The notes beneath the pieces were generated by a model, which was not told the origin of the DNA, did not search any database, and saw nothing but the letters and a program-made list of their open reading frames with translations. The position numbers and the translations under genes were made by a program. From a virus, in IMG/VR virus record IMGVR_UViG_3300029951_000087, positions 1 through 30,161 of that record: DNA of 30,161 nucleotides. One strand, given 5' to 3'. This document shows, in pieces, positions 22,695 through 30,161 of the stretch. Position 1 is the first letter of the stretch. Each line of letters starts with the position of its first letter.

Positions 22695-23547
22695 TGAACG
22701 GCACTCCAAGAATGTGCGTGAACCACTGACCGCCAGGCATTTCGCTTTCAAGCGAATGAGATATCTGCGTCGCGATCCACTGACCGCAAGCCGCTGGGAT
22801 CGAGCTTTGCACCTGAACCAACCCGCCTATGACGACCGATGGATTGAATATCGTCGTGACCATCAGGCCGTTACTTGAGAACGTCGGATAACCAACCATC
22901 CCCGTTGCCGTGGAAATAACCGGCGTCGATGTGTTGCGCGCCCCGCCCTTCGGCCAAATTTGCAACGTGCCGACATCGATTGCGAAGTTGATGTCCGCCG
23001 CCTGCGCGCACTCCCGTATCTGAGCGAGAGCCGTTCCCGGGAAATACGGGTTTGACAACTGCACTGAGACGCCGTTGTTCACGAAGTTCAATCCGGCCAT
23101 CGTCGCCAGCGATTGCATGATCGTCCCGACATCAGCGGCGCCGGGATAGCTGGACGCGCCCACCGGCTTGAGTGAAGCGGCGAGACCGCCTACCGCGGCG
23201 ATATTCAGCGCCGTGTCGGGGATCTGGTTGTAATCCCCCCACGCCTGCCAGATCGTCCCGTTATAGATCGTTGTGAGCGCCGAATCCGCGTCGCCCACCG
23301 CGATCAGCACCGAGTTTTGATACATCACTGCCGAGTTGATCGGGCCGATTGTCGTCAACTGGTTGATCATGGCGGGAGGCAGGCCATAGACCAACAACTG
23401 GACTTGCGGCATCGCGTCGCCGCCGAACTGCTGAATCTCAGCCTTGATGCGCAAACCCGTGAGCGTTACCGTGTTGGCGCCCGTGTCACCAAATTGGCCG
23501 GTGCCAAGCCCTATCGTGAGCTGAATCTGTTTCTGGGTGAAGGCCAT
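22687..23547 (-). CDS. Baseplate hub protein (gp44-like)
   Basis: This protein has 286 residues. The start is ATG 23547, overlapping the previous stop (ATGA); a longer frame to 23730 is rejected because it crosses the plug gene. The beginning MAFTQKQIQLTIGLGTGQFG and the internal LTGLRIKAEIQQFGGDAMPQ, and the middle FPGTALAQIRECAQAADINF, resemble Mu gp44-type hub proteins that form the central hub on which the spike sits. Ends HILGVPFSG. The following gene is the spike. Confidence 0.75.
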   Translation of the reverse strand: MAFTQKQIQLTIGLGTGQFGDTGANTVTLTGLRIKAEIQQFGGDAMPQVQLLVYGLPPAMINQLTTIGPINSAVMYQNSVLIAVGDADSALTTIYNGTIWQAWGDYNQIPDTALNIAAVGGLAASLKPVGASSYPGAADVGTIMQSLATMAGLNFVNNGVSVQLSNPYFPGTALAQIRECAQAADINFAIDVGTLQIWPKGGARNTSTPVISTATGMVGYPTFSSNGLMVTTIFNPSVVIGGLVQVQSSIPAACGQWIATQISHSLESEMPGGQWFTHILGVPFSG

Positions 23548-23885
23548 CAAGCCGCCCCATTTAGATCTGCCGGGGTCAAATAGCAGAGCAGGAACCGCGT
23601 ACCAAGACCGGGCGACGAAGGGTCGAGACCCGTGCTCGGTGGCGTGAACGTTCCCTGTTGGTCGATAAACATCAGATCGCCAATAAATCCCAAGTACGCG
23701 CTCCGCACAATCCGAACCATGTTCAGGCAAAGAACGCCAGTAATGATCGGTGAATTATTGACAGACACATCGCAGTACAGATGATTGTTGTTCTTTTGGT
23801 ACAGATTGATTTGCGTGTTCTGACCGCCAAGCTGCACCGAAGGAATCGTCTGCGAAAAGACGTCGTTGATCGGGATGATTTGCAT
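23547..23885 (-). CDS. Baseplate plug protein (Pam3 gp18-like)
   Basis: This protein has 112 residues. MQIIPINDVFSQTIPSVQLG, then INLYQKNNNHLYCDVSVNN and the conserved NMVRIVRSAYLGFIGDLMFI and GLGTRFLLCYL, are signatures of the baseplate plug family first characterised in Pam3-like contractile phages. It seals the central channel of the baseplate. Its position is normal: just before the hub. It overlaps the hub ATG. Confidence 0.85.
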   Translation of the reverse strand: MQIIPINDVFSQTIPSVQLGGQNTQINLYQKNNNHLYCDVSVNNSPIITGVLCLNMVRIVRSAYLGFIGDLMFIDQQGTFTPPSTGLDPSSPGLGTRFLLCYLTPADLNGAA

Positions 23886-23887
23886 GG

Positions 23888-24487
23888 CTATTGTGACTGA
23901 CTCGCGGCTGCCGATTGTGCGGTGGTTGGCGTTTGCGGCTGGACGCTCCCGGTGCTCACCGGATCAGCGCCACTCGGAGCAGCCGTGTTTGAAAACGTTG
24001 CCGTGGCCGTCTCCCTGACTTCCTCAAGTTCAAGATCGACAGAGATCAGGCCAACGCCGTTCGTCGAGGTCCGGTGCAGCGCGTAGCTGACGAAGTTGAC
24101 GTTCTGAATCAACGCTCCCTCCGGCATCACCACGTCAAACAGATCAAGCGATTCGGCGACCGCGGCAACCTGATCAAGAAACGCCTGCCGATCCGCTACC
24201 GTGCCGCCTTTTGATAGACGAATCCGCGTATCGCTCGGCAATGCAACCTTGTTATAAGACTGGAACGAGCCCTCTTCGACTGGGTAATTCGGAATTTTCC
24301 AGTCCCGTTTGAAATCCAGGCTGATCATGGAATCCGGCTCCAAGGCCAGCGTTCCGTCTTGATTAAAGATGCCCCATTGCGGACCAGCAAAAAGGCCGAT
24401 GACATTCAGGGCATCCGCAACCAGCAGCACGGCCGTGTTCGTGACATTGGCAAGCTGCCCGAGCAGAGCCGGAATTCCATTTGCCAT
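23888..24487 (-). CDS. Dit-like tail/baseplate protein
   Basis: This protein has 199 residues. The middle (SMISLDFKRDWKIPNYPVEE, GSFQSYNKVALPSDTRIRLS, then FLDQVAAVAESLDLFDVVMP) matches the N-terminal domain of Dit-like phage tail proteins, which connect tube and baseplate hub. The last about 40 residues are Ser/Thr/Gln/Ala-rich. ATG 24487 overlaps the tape measure stop by one base. The assignment to function in this phage rests on family and position. Confidence 0.7.
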   Translation of the reverse strand: MANGIPALLGQLANVTNTAVLLVADALNVIGLFAGPQWGIFNQDGTLALEPDSMISLDFKRDWKIPNYPVEEGSFQSYNKVALPSDTRIRLSKGGTVADRQAFLDQVAAVAESLDLFDVVMPEGALIQNVNFVSYALHRTSTNGVGLISVDLELEEVRETATATFSNTAAPSGADPVSTGSVQPQTPTTAQSAAASQSQ

Positions 24488-26325
24488 TACGTGAGCCCTG
24501 TATTTGCCTGCGGAACGGTGAAGCTGTATTTGCCAACGGCCTTACCGAACTCTTTCGCAATGCCTTGCGCGTCGGTGGCCTGCGTATGGATCGTGATCGG
24601 GCCGTTGATGTTTGTCTCGGCACTCGACGTCATGCTCGACACCCGAGACGCCCATGAACCAGCACCTCTAGCGCCGGCCGACTGAGAAGCGATCAAGCCG
24701 GCATTAGCTCTGGCTGCAGCAGAACCCAGATCAGCGGCATTCTTGGCTCCGACTTCGCGCGCGAAAATAGCACTAGAAAGAGCGTCAATATTTGCCGAAG
24801 AGAGCTTCTGGTCGGCTCCGACTCCAAGCTTCCTCGATACTTCCGCGATGTAGCCAGAAGTATCGTTTTCGCTTGACGGCGCATATTTGCTCACAACCTT
24901 CCGAATCGTGTCGTTACCTTGCAGAAGGTAGTTTTGCAGAAGCGCGCGCTGGGCAGCTACTCCTGCTTCCATTGACGGAAATATGGCGAACCCGCCGCTG
25001 TCTCTCCCTGTTGCGCCATTCTTATAGGCGAAATCACCGTATCTGATATTGCCAGGGTTGTTGTTTCGAATGCCGCGAGGCGCATGCGGGCCTTGCTTAA
25101 ACAATTCACCTAACTTGCCGAAACCCCCGGCAGGAGGCGGGGCTACATCCGGCGTGACGATGCCGCCAGCCATTGCTTCGGCGACATACTGGTCATGGTT
25201 CGGGCCTGCGGCAATCGCTTTATCGAACGCAGATTTTCGTGCCAGTTCAGCAGCAACCGCCACGCCAGCAAGAGCAGCAATCGCGCCGGGTCCAGATAGG
25301 GCGATTGATGCGAGACCGCCGCCAACCCCGGATAGCGCTGCGGCTAATTGGAGCAAAGGGGTGGCAATCGAGAGTATCTTCAGCGCAGCCAGTGCGATCA
25401 GAACGTTCTTCCAGCCACCTACCGAATCTGCCGCCTTATCTGCCCATTGGACAAACTTCTGAACCGATGTCACTGCGTTCTCAACCCACAGACTGATATC
25501 GGCCTTGTGATCAGCCACCCAGTCAGCCATCTTTTGCAGTTTCTGCAGCCACGTTTCGAATACCGGAATCAGTTCGAGCAGGATCGTCGTCCCGACGTAC
25601 TGCAGCCGGTCACGAAGATCAAGCCACGCATTCTTGAGTTTTAGCGCCTGCTCGGCCTGCTTCTCGGTGATCGCTGAATTCTTTTCCTGAGCAGCAACCA
25701 AAGCGAGAATCGCCTGGGGTCCCTGCTTGATGAAATTGAACTCTTCACCGCTGATGCCCATTGCCTGAGCAACATATTTAGCGCGGGCCGGATCGACATT
25801 GAACAGGTTCTGAACGATCTTGGCGCGCGCGAGCAGGAATGAATTCCCATCCTTCAGATCACTGGTTTTCCCGCCGAAGCGCAGAAACATTTGGATCTGA
25901 TCACTGACCTTACCTAAGCGAAATCCGGCGATCTGCTGCTGGGAGTCCTGCAACGTGTTCGTGATACCTTCTGCGCTACCGCCCGCCCGTTCTGCTGCGC
26001 GCTGCCATGCAGACAGGTCCTGCGTGCTCATCTGCAGATTCTTGGCCATATAGCCAAGATTGACCGCCGCGCCGATGGTGCTTTCGGTGAAGTCCTTCAG
26101 GCCCATGCCGGCGGTGAAGACCGCGAGCAGTGCCAGGACTTCATTGCGCACTTTCTTGAACGACTCTGCGGCGGCTTTGTTCCGCGTCTCGATGTCCTTC
26201 GTGGCCTTAGTTTCTTCGGCCGACAGCTTTTTAGTGGCGTCCGTTACCTGATTCTTGCCGGTAATAAATGCTTTGGCGTCCAAGCCGAGTGTCACGAACA
26301 GCGCGTCGATCACAGTGCCGGCCAT
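24487..26325 (-). CDS. Tape measure protein with a murein-hydrolase-like domain
   Basis: This protein has 612 residues. The N-terminal 270 residues are helical (coil-rich, DATKKLSAEETKATKDIETR). Hydrophobic helices lie about 305-360, as usual for tape measures. Residues about 414-525 (GPHAPRGIRNNNPGNIRYG, later GGFAIFPSMEAGVAAQRAL) match a family of lysozyme-like, phage virion murein hydrolases found inside tape measures. It should set tail length and help DNA cross the cell wall. The start ATG has AAGGG. It comes after the chaperone gene, as expected, although a + strand gene lies between. Confidence 0.88.
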   Translation of the reverse strand: MAGTVIDALFVTLGLDAKAFITGKNQVTDATKKLSAEETKATKDIETRNKAAAESFKKVRNEVLALLAVFTAGMGLKDFTESTIGAAVNLGYMAKNLQMSTQDLSAWQRAAERAGGSAEGITNTLQDSQQQIAGFRLGKVSDQIQMFLRFGGKTSDLKDGNSFLLARAKIVQNLFNVDPARAKYVAQAMGISGEEFNFIKQGPQAILALVAAQEKNSAITEKQAEQALKLKNAWLDLRDRLQYVGTTILLELIPVFETWLQKLQKMADWVADHKADISLWVENAVTSVQKFVQWADKAADSVGGWKNVLIALAALKILSIATPLLQLAAALSGVGGGLASIALSGPGAIAALAGVAVAAELARKSAFDKAIAAGPNHDQYVAEAMAGGIVTPDVAPPPAGGFGKLGELFKQGPHAPRGIRNNNPGNIRYGDFAYKNGATGRDSGGFAIFPSMEAGVAAQRALLQNYLLQGNDTIRKVVSKYAPSSENDTSGYIAEVSRKLGVGADQKLSSANIDALSSAIFAREVGAKNAADLGSAAARANAGLIASQSAGARGAGSWASRVSSMTSSAETNINGPITIHTQATDAQGIAKEFGKAVGKYSFTVPQANTGLT

Positions 26326-26368
26326 GAATATCCCTTAGACTTTGTATCACCCCAACTCAGGAGCAAAA

Positions 26369-26695
26369 ATGATGAAAAAGACGTTTTTCTTGGCCTTGCT
26401 CGCGCCTGTCTGCGCGATCGCTCAACAGGCTCCACCGCAGCAGGACCACTGCATGAGACTCGGAATGGCTTATCAGATGGTCGCTCAAGGCCGAGACAGC
26501 AACTGGCCACCGAAAACAGCGCTCAATACGATCACCGCATCGTCGGCATGGGGAATCTCTATCGAGCAGGGCAAGCAGATCGTCAATCTGGTCTACTCAG
26601 ACCCCGGCTTTGTAAATGCCGGCGGCCCTGCTCTTGCAAATCAGGTATATCAAGCCTGCCTTTACCCGCATGGCAAGCCCAAGCCATTCCAGTGA
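26369..26695 (+). CDS. Small secreted protein, inserted moron
   Basis: This protein has 108 residues on the opposite strand to all its neighbours. ATG 26369 has AGGAG at 26359-26363. The leader MMKKTFFLALLAPVCAIAQQ is a clear Sec signal peptide (AIA cleavage region). The mature part has DHCMRLGMAYQMVAQGRDSN and NQVYQACLYPHG, with two cysteines that could pair. It lies in the 370-base space between the tail assembly chaperone and tape measure genes. As a lone opposed secreted gene in a tail operon it looks like a moron, possibly expressed in the lysogen and affecting the cell surface or superinfection. No function is known. Confidence 0.75.
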   Translation: MMKKTFFLALLAPVCAIAQQAPPQQDHCMRLGMAYQMVAQGRDSNWPPKTALNTITASSAWGISIEQGKQIVNLVYSDPGFVNAGGPALANQVYQACLYPHGKPKPFQ

Positions 26696-26696
26696 C

Positions 26697-27319
26697 CTAC
26701 TCTTTCCGCGTGCTGAGCACGTGCTCGTTACGCCCGTCGACCACGATGATTTCGAGCAGATCGTAAAGATCCTCTGCGCCGAACACTGTCTGCAATTCGT
26801 GGAGCGTGGCGTACTTCCGAGAAACGACCGTACCGATCGAACGCGGGATGTTCGCGTACTCAATCAGGCCTTCGTCGCTGCTGCCGCCTCGTCTGATTTT
26901 GAGCGGGCGGCGGCTAGAAAAAAATCAAGGTGCAATTCGAGCACAGCCTTCCGTAGTTGCAGCCGCGTCGACACTTCCTCGATGTCATCCTCGATGATCG
27001 GGCCGACACCGCCATACCCGCGCTTGACAAGCGGTTGCCTCGGATCAGGAACAATCGCGATGCAATCCATCATCTCGTCAAAGAGCGGTTTGGCCAGTTC
27101 ATACGGCACCTTCGACAACGACTTGATGCCGATGGCGGCGATGCCCGCGAGACCAGCCGACAGAAGATCGTCCGGGATCTCGACGCCGCAATTCATCATG
27201 ACGAACAAGGCGCGCGTCGCCCATGCTTCGCTCTGCGATGCCGGGAGCTCGGTAATGTGGAACATCTTGCCGTGATCGCGACCCGCCGATTCGATCACGA
27301 GCGTTTTGGTTTTTCTCAT
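26697..27319 (-). CDS. Tail assembly chaperone, frameshift extension product (G-T type, 207 aa)
   Basis: The minus-strand frame starting at ATG 27319 (shared with the in-frame 151-residue form) contains T TTT TTT at 26924-26918. A -1 slip after codon 134 (Phe134) reads TCT AGC and stays open for 73 codons to TAG at 26699-26697. The shifted tail reads IEYANIPRSIGTVVSRKYAT, LHELQTVFGAEDLYDLLE and IIVVDGRNEHVLSTRKE, a well-formed, charge-balanced protein. Frameshifted G-T proteins bind tape measure and tube during tail assembly. This is the expected size relation of G and GT. Frameshifting was not tested. Confidence 0.8.
26864..27319 (-). CDS. Tail assembly chaperone, zero-frame form (G-like)
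   Basis: This protein has 151 residues. It begins MRKTKTLVIESAGRDHGKMF (short N-terminal strand), has a helical middle (KSLSKVPYELAKPLFDEMMD) and the IEEVSTRLQLRKAVLELHLD helix just before the slippery site, then an Ala-rich end AAAATKA to TGA at 26864. The start overlaps the tube gene stop (ATGA). The role is assembly of the tail tube around the tape measure. Confidence 0.85.
   Translation of the reverse strand: MRKTKTLVIESAGRDHGKMFHITELPASQSEAWATRALFVMMNCGVEIPDDLLSAGLAGIAAIGIKSLSKVPYELAKPLFDEMMDCIAIVPDPRQPLVKRGYGGVGPIIEDDIEEVSTRLQLRKAVLELHLDFFLAAARSKSDEAAAATKA
26918..26924 (-). promoter_or_regulatory. Predicted -1 ribosomal frameshift site T TTT TTT
   Basis: On the minus strand, bases 26924-26918 read T TTT TTT, zero-frame codons Phe133-Phe134 followed by CTA. 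A -1 slip here changes frame from the G-like form to the 73-codon extension. A slippery heptanucleotide at the end of a tail-assembly chaperone just before a long open -1 frame is the textbook pattern. The stimulating downstream RNA structure is not analysed. Confidence 0.75.
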
Positions 27320-27750
27320 GGCGTCGGCGCTCCGATAACGCTTTGGAAGTGAATCTCAAACTTCCGCGGCTGAAGGACTTTCTTGCCGTCCGCAAGGGGC
27401 GAATAGTTCTTCATCACGCCATTACCGAGCGTGTAAAGCTTCTTGACCGCTGGTTGAATAAGGGAGCCAAAGAAGAAGAACGGCGCCTGCGCGGCTTGTT
27501 CTGCCGCATAGACCGCTTCGAAGAAAGTTGTGCTTGGACTGTCGGCCTGCAACATGATCTCCAAGACCTTGATCTGCGGAATCCAACCGGCCGACAGACG
27601 GCCATCGGCACCAAGCAACACCTCCTTGATGTCGACGTTCGCCATCGAATACATGTCGTCGGCTGCAAACCCGGATAGCGTTTGCGGGGCAGGGTAAAAG
27701 TTGGTAACCCCAAGGGCCAAAATTGAATTTGCGGACGTGATATCGGCCAT
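27316..27750 (-). CDS. Tail tube protein
   Basis: This protein has 144 residues. [33 protein letters not shown]-like segment, then MANVDIKEVLLGADGRLSAG, and LQADSPSTTFFEAVYAAEQA, match the tail-tube family (DUF3277-like) linked to DUF3383 sheaths. It forms the inner tube of the contractile tail. Its start overlaps the sheath stop by one base (TAATG), and it ends with an ATGA overlap with the chaperone gene. Confidence 0.85.
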   Translation of the reverse strand: MADITSANSILALGVTNFYPAPQTLSGFAADDMYSMANVDIKEVLLGADGRLSAGWIPQIKVLEIMLQADSPSTTFFEAVYAAEQAAQAPFFFFGSLIQPAVKKLYTLGNGVMKNYSPLADGKKVLQPRKFEIHFQSVIGAPTP

Positions 27751-29687
27751 TATTGAACCTCAATTGATGCGATTTGGACCAACTGCACGGATCCGCCCTG
27801 GCAGTACCAGAAGTTAATACCCGGCGATGTGCGCGCGCCGCGAATCTGCGCAGTGGCCGGCGTAATCTGCAGGTACCACCCCTGCGCTTGCAGGACGTTC
27901 GCGATGCTCAGACCGGCGGCGTTGTTCACTTCCGCAATCTGCAGCGCTGACAGCGAAGTGCCAGGAGTGATCAAACCGAAGTTCGTCAACTGCGCGATCG
28001 GGGTCTGCATCGCGGCGTAGATCAACGCATAGCCAGCAGCGTTGTACGGGATGGAGCCCACCGTCGTGAGCAACGTCATCACCGACAACTGGAACTGGCT
28101 GTTGAGATAAATCTGGCCGACATACGCATCAATCCACTTGAACGGACCCGAGATAGAGCCGGGATAGTGGAACGTGAATTGCTGGTTTGCTGTGGCGTAA
28201 CTGCCGTAGTAGTTATAGCCGTTCGCGATCAGGTTAGCCGCGACCGTCGCATTCGTCACCGTTGCAACCAGACCAGATTGAGACTTGAACGCGAGCGTCG
28301 ATTCGCCGTTCGTCGCATTGAAGTTGATCGACGCAACCGCGCCTGCCTCGAATGCAGCCAGCCCGTAAGGGATCGTCGGCACCCACTCCAATACCACGCC
28401 GGAGATGCCGGCGGCCTTGATCAGTTGCCCCAGCGACGCCGCCGCATTGTTCGATGCAGTCGGCGTAACGTCGGTGTCTTCACAGACATATTTGAATTCG
28501 TCGTTCGTGGTGCCGACCCACTGCGAGAACAGATATTTCGTCGCGTTGCCATACCCGTTGTCCGGATCGAAGATCGTGAAGAACGTGGCCCAGTTGGTCG
28601 TCTGCGCGACGATCGCCGGCATGAACGTGGCCGGTACAGCAGGAGCCGCGCCCTGCGAAGTCACTGCGCCTGTCGCAGAGGTGAGATTCAGCGAAGCCGA
28701 CAGCGAGCCCGTCGCGAACCCGATCGTGCCGGCGGTGCCCGGCGTGCCGCCCGTCAGGACGAACGCGCTCGACACGCTGTCGTATGCACAAGTCAAAGGA
28801 CCGGCGCTAACAGCCGTTGCAGAGACGGTCTGTGCGCCGCCGCTGGTGATGTACGTACCTGCCTGACCCGTACCGGTGCCGAGCGCCGTGATGGTAGTGC
28901 CTGCGACGATCGTGCCGCCGCTGATGACCTGACCAACAGCCAGCGTGCCGCTTGAAACGGTCGCAACCGTCATCAGACCGTAGCTCTGCGTGACTGCGGT
29001 CGACGCAACGGTCTGGTTGGCGGATACCGTATAGGTGCCGATGCCACCCGTCGTGCCGGTCAATTGACCCGTGATGGTCGTCCCGGCGGTCACTCCAGTG
29101 CCGGACAGAACACCACCCACTACCAGAGCGCCCGTGCTAACGGCCGTAACCGTCAGCGTGTAGCCCGTAATCGAGCCGGTGACGCTGGTCGCCGTACCTG
29201 CTGCAATGGTCGTGGTCGCCGCGGTCACAGCGTCGTACGCCGCGAAACCGGTCTGGATCAGGCCGGCCGCATTCGAGAAGCTGGTCGCCGCCGAGAGGTT
29301 GATCGTGCTGCTGGTCTTGGCAACACCTTCCACCGTCACCGTCAAGGTGCCGGACAAAGCCTGCAATTGCGCGAGAGTCAGGGAAAGCGAGCCGCCGCGC
29401 AGATAAGCGGAAACTGCTGACTGGTTGTATTGCGCGAACAGCATCGCCGCCGGGAGCACGCTTGAACCCTGATAACCGGCGAAGTAGATCGCAGCAGCAG
29501 CAGCTTCGGGCGATGCCGGGCCGTAATAGCTCGACACGGACGCGGCAGCCGGAAACGACGGCACGGTACCAATCGGCGTGCGCGTACCATTGGTCAAGCA
29601 AAGTCCGATCAATTGCAGCGCCGAACCGCCAGCGCCGATGACGCTCGGATTTACGCCAACTATTTGTGACGCGGGAATACTCGGCAT
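27750..29687 (-). CDS. Contractile tail sheath protein (DUF3383-like) with inserted modules
   Basis: This protein has 645 residues, longer than common DUF3383 sheaths. The N-terminus [20 protein letters not shown] and [18 protein letters not shown], followed by [18 protein letters not shown], are the DUF3383 opening. The C-terminal half (about 340-645) includes [38 protein letters not shown] and the [16 protein letters not shown] region, also typical. Residues about 166-296 are two copies of the GTYxV module inserted in the middle of the sheath. The start ATG has TGGAG upstream. The tube gene follows at once. Confidence 0.88.
   Translation of the reverse strand: MPSIPASQIVGVNPSVIGAGGSALQLIGLCLTNGTRTPIGTVPSFPAAASVSSYYGPASPEAAAAAIYFAGYQGSSVLPAAMLFAQYNQSAVSAYLRGGSLSLTLAQLQALSGTLTVTVEGVAKTSSTINLSAATSFSNAAGLIQTGFAAYDAVTAATTTIAAGTATSVTGSITGYTLTVTAVSTGALVVGGVLSGTGVTAGTTITGQLTGTTGGIGTYTVSANQTVASTAVTQSYGLMTVATVSSGTLAVGQVISGGTIVAGTTITALGTGTGQAGTYITSGGAQTVSATAVSAGPLTCAYDSVSSAFVLTGGTPGTAGTIGFATGSLSASLNLTSATGAVTSQGAAPAVPATFMPAIVAQTTNWATFFTIFDPDNGYGNATKYLFSQWVGTTNDEFKYVCEDTDVTPTASNNAAASLGQLIKAAGISGVVLEWVPTIPYGLAAFEAGAVASINFNATNGESTLAFKSQSGLVATVTNATVAANLIANGYNYYGSYATANQQFTFHYPGSISGPFKWIDAYVGQIYLNSQFQLSVMTLLTTVGSIPYNAAGYALIYAAMQTPIAQLTNFGLITPGTSLSALQIAEVNNAAGLSIANVLQAQGWYLQITPATAQIRGARTSPGINFWYCQGGSVQLVQIASIEVQ
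28800..29192 (-). repeat. Two tandem GTYxV modules inside the sheath gene
   Basis: Copy 1 (28980-29192, residues 166-236) has [39 protein letters not shown]. Copy 2 (28800-28979, residues 237-296) has [20 protein letters not shown] and [17 protein letters not shown]. Both have the same period and consensus as the modules in baseplate J and the fibre. The surrounding sheath sequence is intact. Confidence 0.85.
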
Positions 29688-29701
29688 TGCGGCTCCAAAT
29701 G

Positions 29702-29721
29702 AAAAACCCGCACTCGGCGGG
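29702..29721 (-). terminator. Intrinsic terminator (second of a tandem pair)
   Basis: On the minus strand CCCGC CGAGT GCGGG forms a 5-bp GC stem with a 5-base loop followed by TTTTT. It lies 11 bases downstream of the hairpin at 29733-29756. Confidence 0.75.
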
Positions 29722-29732
29722 CTCTAGAAACG

Positions 29733-29756
29733 AAAAACCCGGCACTCGGCCGGGTT
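29733..29756 (-). terminator. Intrinsic terminator (first of a tandem pair)
   Basis: On the minus strand AACCCGGC CGAGT GCCGGGTT is an 8-bp stem with a 5-base loop running into TTTTT. It ends the LIC_12616-like gene before the sheath gene. Confidence 0.85.
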
Positions 29757-29778
29757 GATTTGATGGGGCGAAACTTAC

Positions 29779-30161
29779 TTAGGGCGGATAAGTCGCATCG
29801 ACTTCGATGAGTTCGACATTCAGCGCCGAGGCGAACTGCTGCGGCACGGTAACGACCTGATTCGCTTGCATGACGACATCGATCGTCCAACGATTCTCGA
29901 ACTGCTGTTCCGCGTTCATAAACGGGACTTGCCGCGGCTCACTCGCGTACAGAGGCGTTACATCGACCCCAGATGTTGCGAATTGGTCGACCGCATATTC
30001 ATCGCGCCATGTCGTCGAGATAATCTGCGTGTTGTCCCCGGAATTTGGCCCGTGAACATCCAACTGAATCGTTACTTTGGTCGGTTGCAGCAGCATCTGT
30101 GTGCCCGCCGCAATGACTTGACTTGCGACTGCCTGTGACGGCGAAACGGTGTAAGTACCGA
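29779..30161 (-). CDS. LIC_12616-like phage neck/tail-completion protein, partial
   Basis: The frame is open to the window edge; at least 127 residues are seen and the start lies outside. The region from QPTKVTIQLDVHGPNSGDNT through TWRDEYAVDQFA and YASEPRQVPFMNAEQQFE is the LIC_12616 family, which occurs between head-tail connector and sheath genes in contractile phages. Before it, residues GTYTVSPSQAVASQVIAAG are the end of the same GTYxV module found in the sheath, J and fibre genes, so the module also occupies this protein. Stop TAA is at 29779. Tandem terminators follow. Confidence 0.75.
   Translation of the reverse strand, partial: GTYTVSPSQAVASQVIAAGTQMLLQPTKVTIQLDVHGPNSGDNTQIISTTWRDEYAVDQFATSGVDVTPLYASEPRQVPFMNAEQQFENRWTIDVVMQANQVVTVPQQFASALNVELIEVDATYPP

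Noticed and set aside
26715-26726. Perfect palindrome GAGCACGTGCTC considered as a terminator
   Set aside because: No U-tract follows on either strand, and it lies within the coding part of the frameshift extension.
26597-26863. Independent small gene on the minus strand with an internal Met start
   Set aside because: This frame overlaps the frameshift extension in another register and lacks a ribosome binding site; the -1 extension explains the region.

Overview
The window is about 30 kb of the genome of a temperate, contractile-tailed (myovirus-type) bacteriophage. The high GC content, the GTG starts and the tail and lysis gene families point to a host in the Burkholderiaceae (Burkholderia, Paraburkholderia or Caballeronia). 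That host call is inference from protein style only. No host gene, tRNA, rRNA, IS element or CRISPR array is visible.

Layout. Positions 1-3966 (+ strand) hold tightly packed small early or accessory genes, many overlapping at ATGA or GTGA: an Ead/Ea22-like gene that probably enters from outside the window, a DUF551 protein, several unknown small proteins, a GIY-YIG nuclease-like protein, a DUF4224 protein and a tyrosine integrase. Positions 3967-4161 hold a probable attP: four copies of ATATTAGAA, three direct and one inverted. Positions 4215-7067 (+) hold ten small genes of mostly unknown function, the counterpart of the lambda b region. Positions 30161-7064 (- strand, transcribed right to left) are one late block. 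In transcription order it encodes an LIC_12616-like protein (cut by the window edge), tail sheath, tail tube, tail assembly chaperone with a -1 frameshift extension, tape measure with a murein-hydrolase-like domain, Dit-like protein, baseplate plug, hub, spike, gp46-like wedge protein, baseplate J, and a DUF2612 protein. Tail fibres, an acyltransferase, a one-TM protein, a GH24 endolysin, a giant repeat fibre, a fibre adaptor and small structural proteins follow. The block ends with a holin-like protein, two lipoproteins, a glycoside-hydrolase-like protein and a class 3 lipase.

How it works together. The right two thirds builds the contractile tail from neck to tip and arms it with fibres and envelope-attacking enzymes. 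The left third holds integration and accessory genes. Phage-like genes flank the probable attP on both sides, so the sequence looks like an unintegrated (virion or circular) genome rather than a prophage cut at its att sites.

Most notable features: (1) one ~60-residue beta-rich module (core GTYxVxxxQxxxS) placed in four different structural genes; (2) a -1 frameshift on T TTT TTT, whose trans-frame product ends 1 nt from an oppositely oriented secreted-protein gene inserted between chaperone and tape measure; (3) a 773-residue fibre made of a glycine-rich domain, nineteen ~21-residue units and five nonapeptides; (4) an envelope-directed pair of late genes (glycosidase and lipase); (5) a series of intrinsic terminators between late genes.
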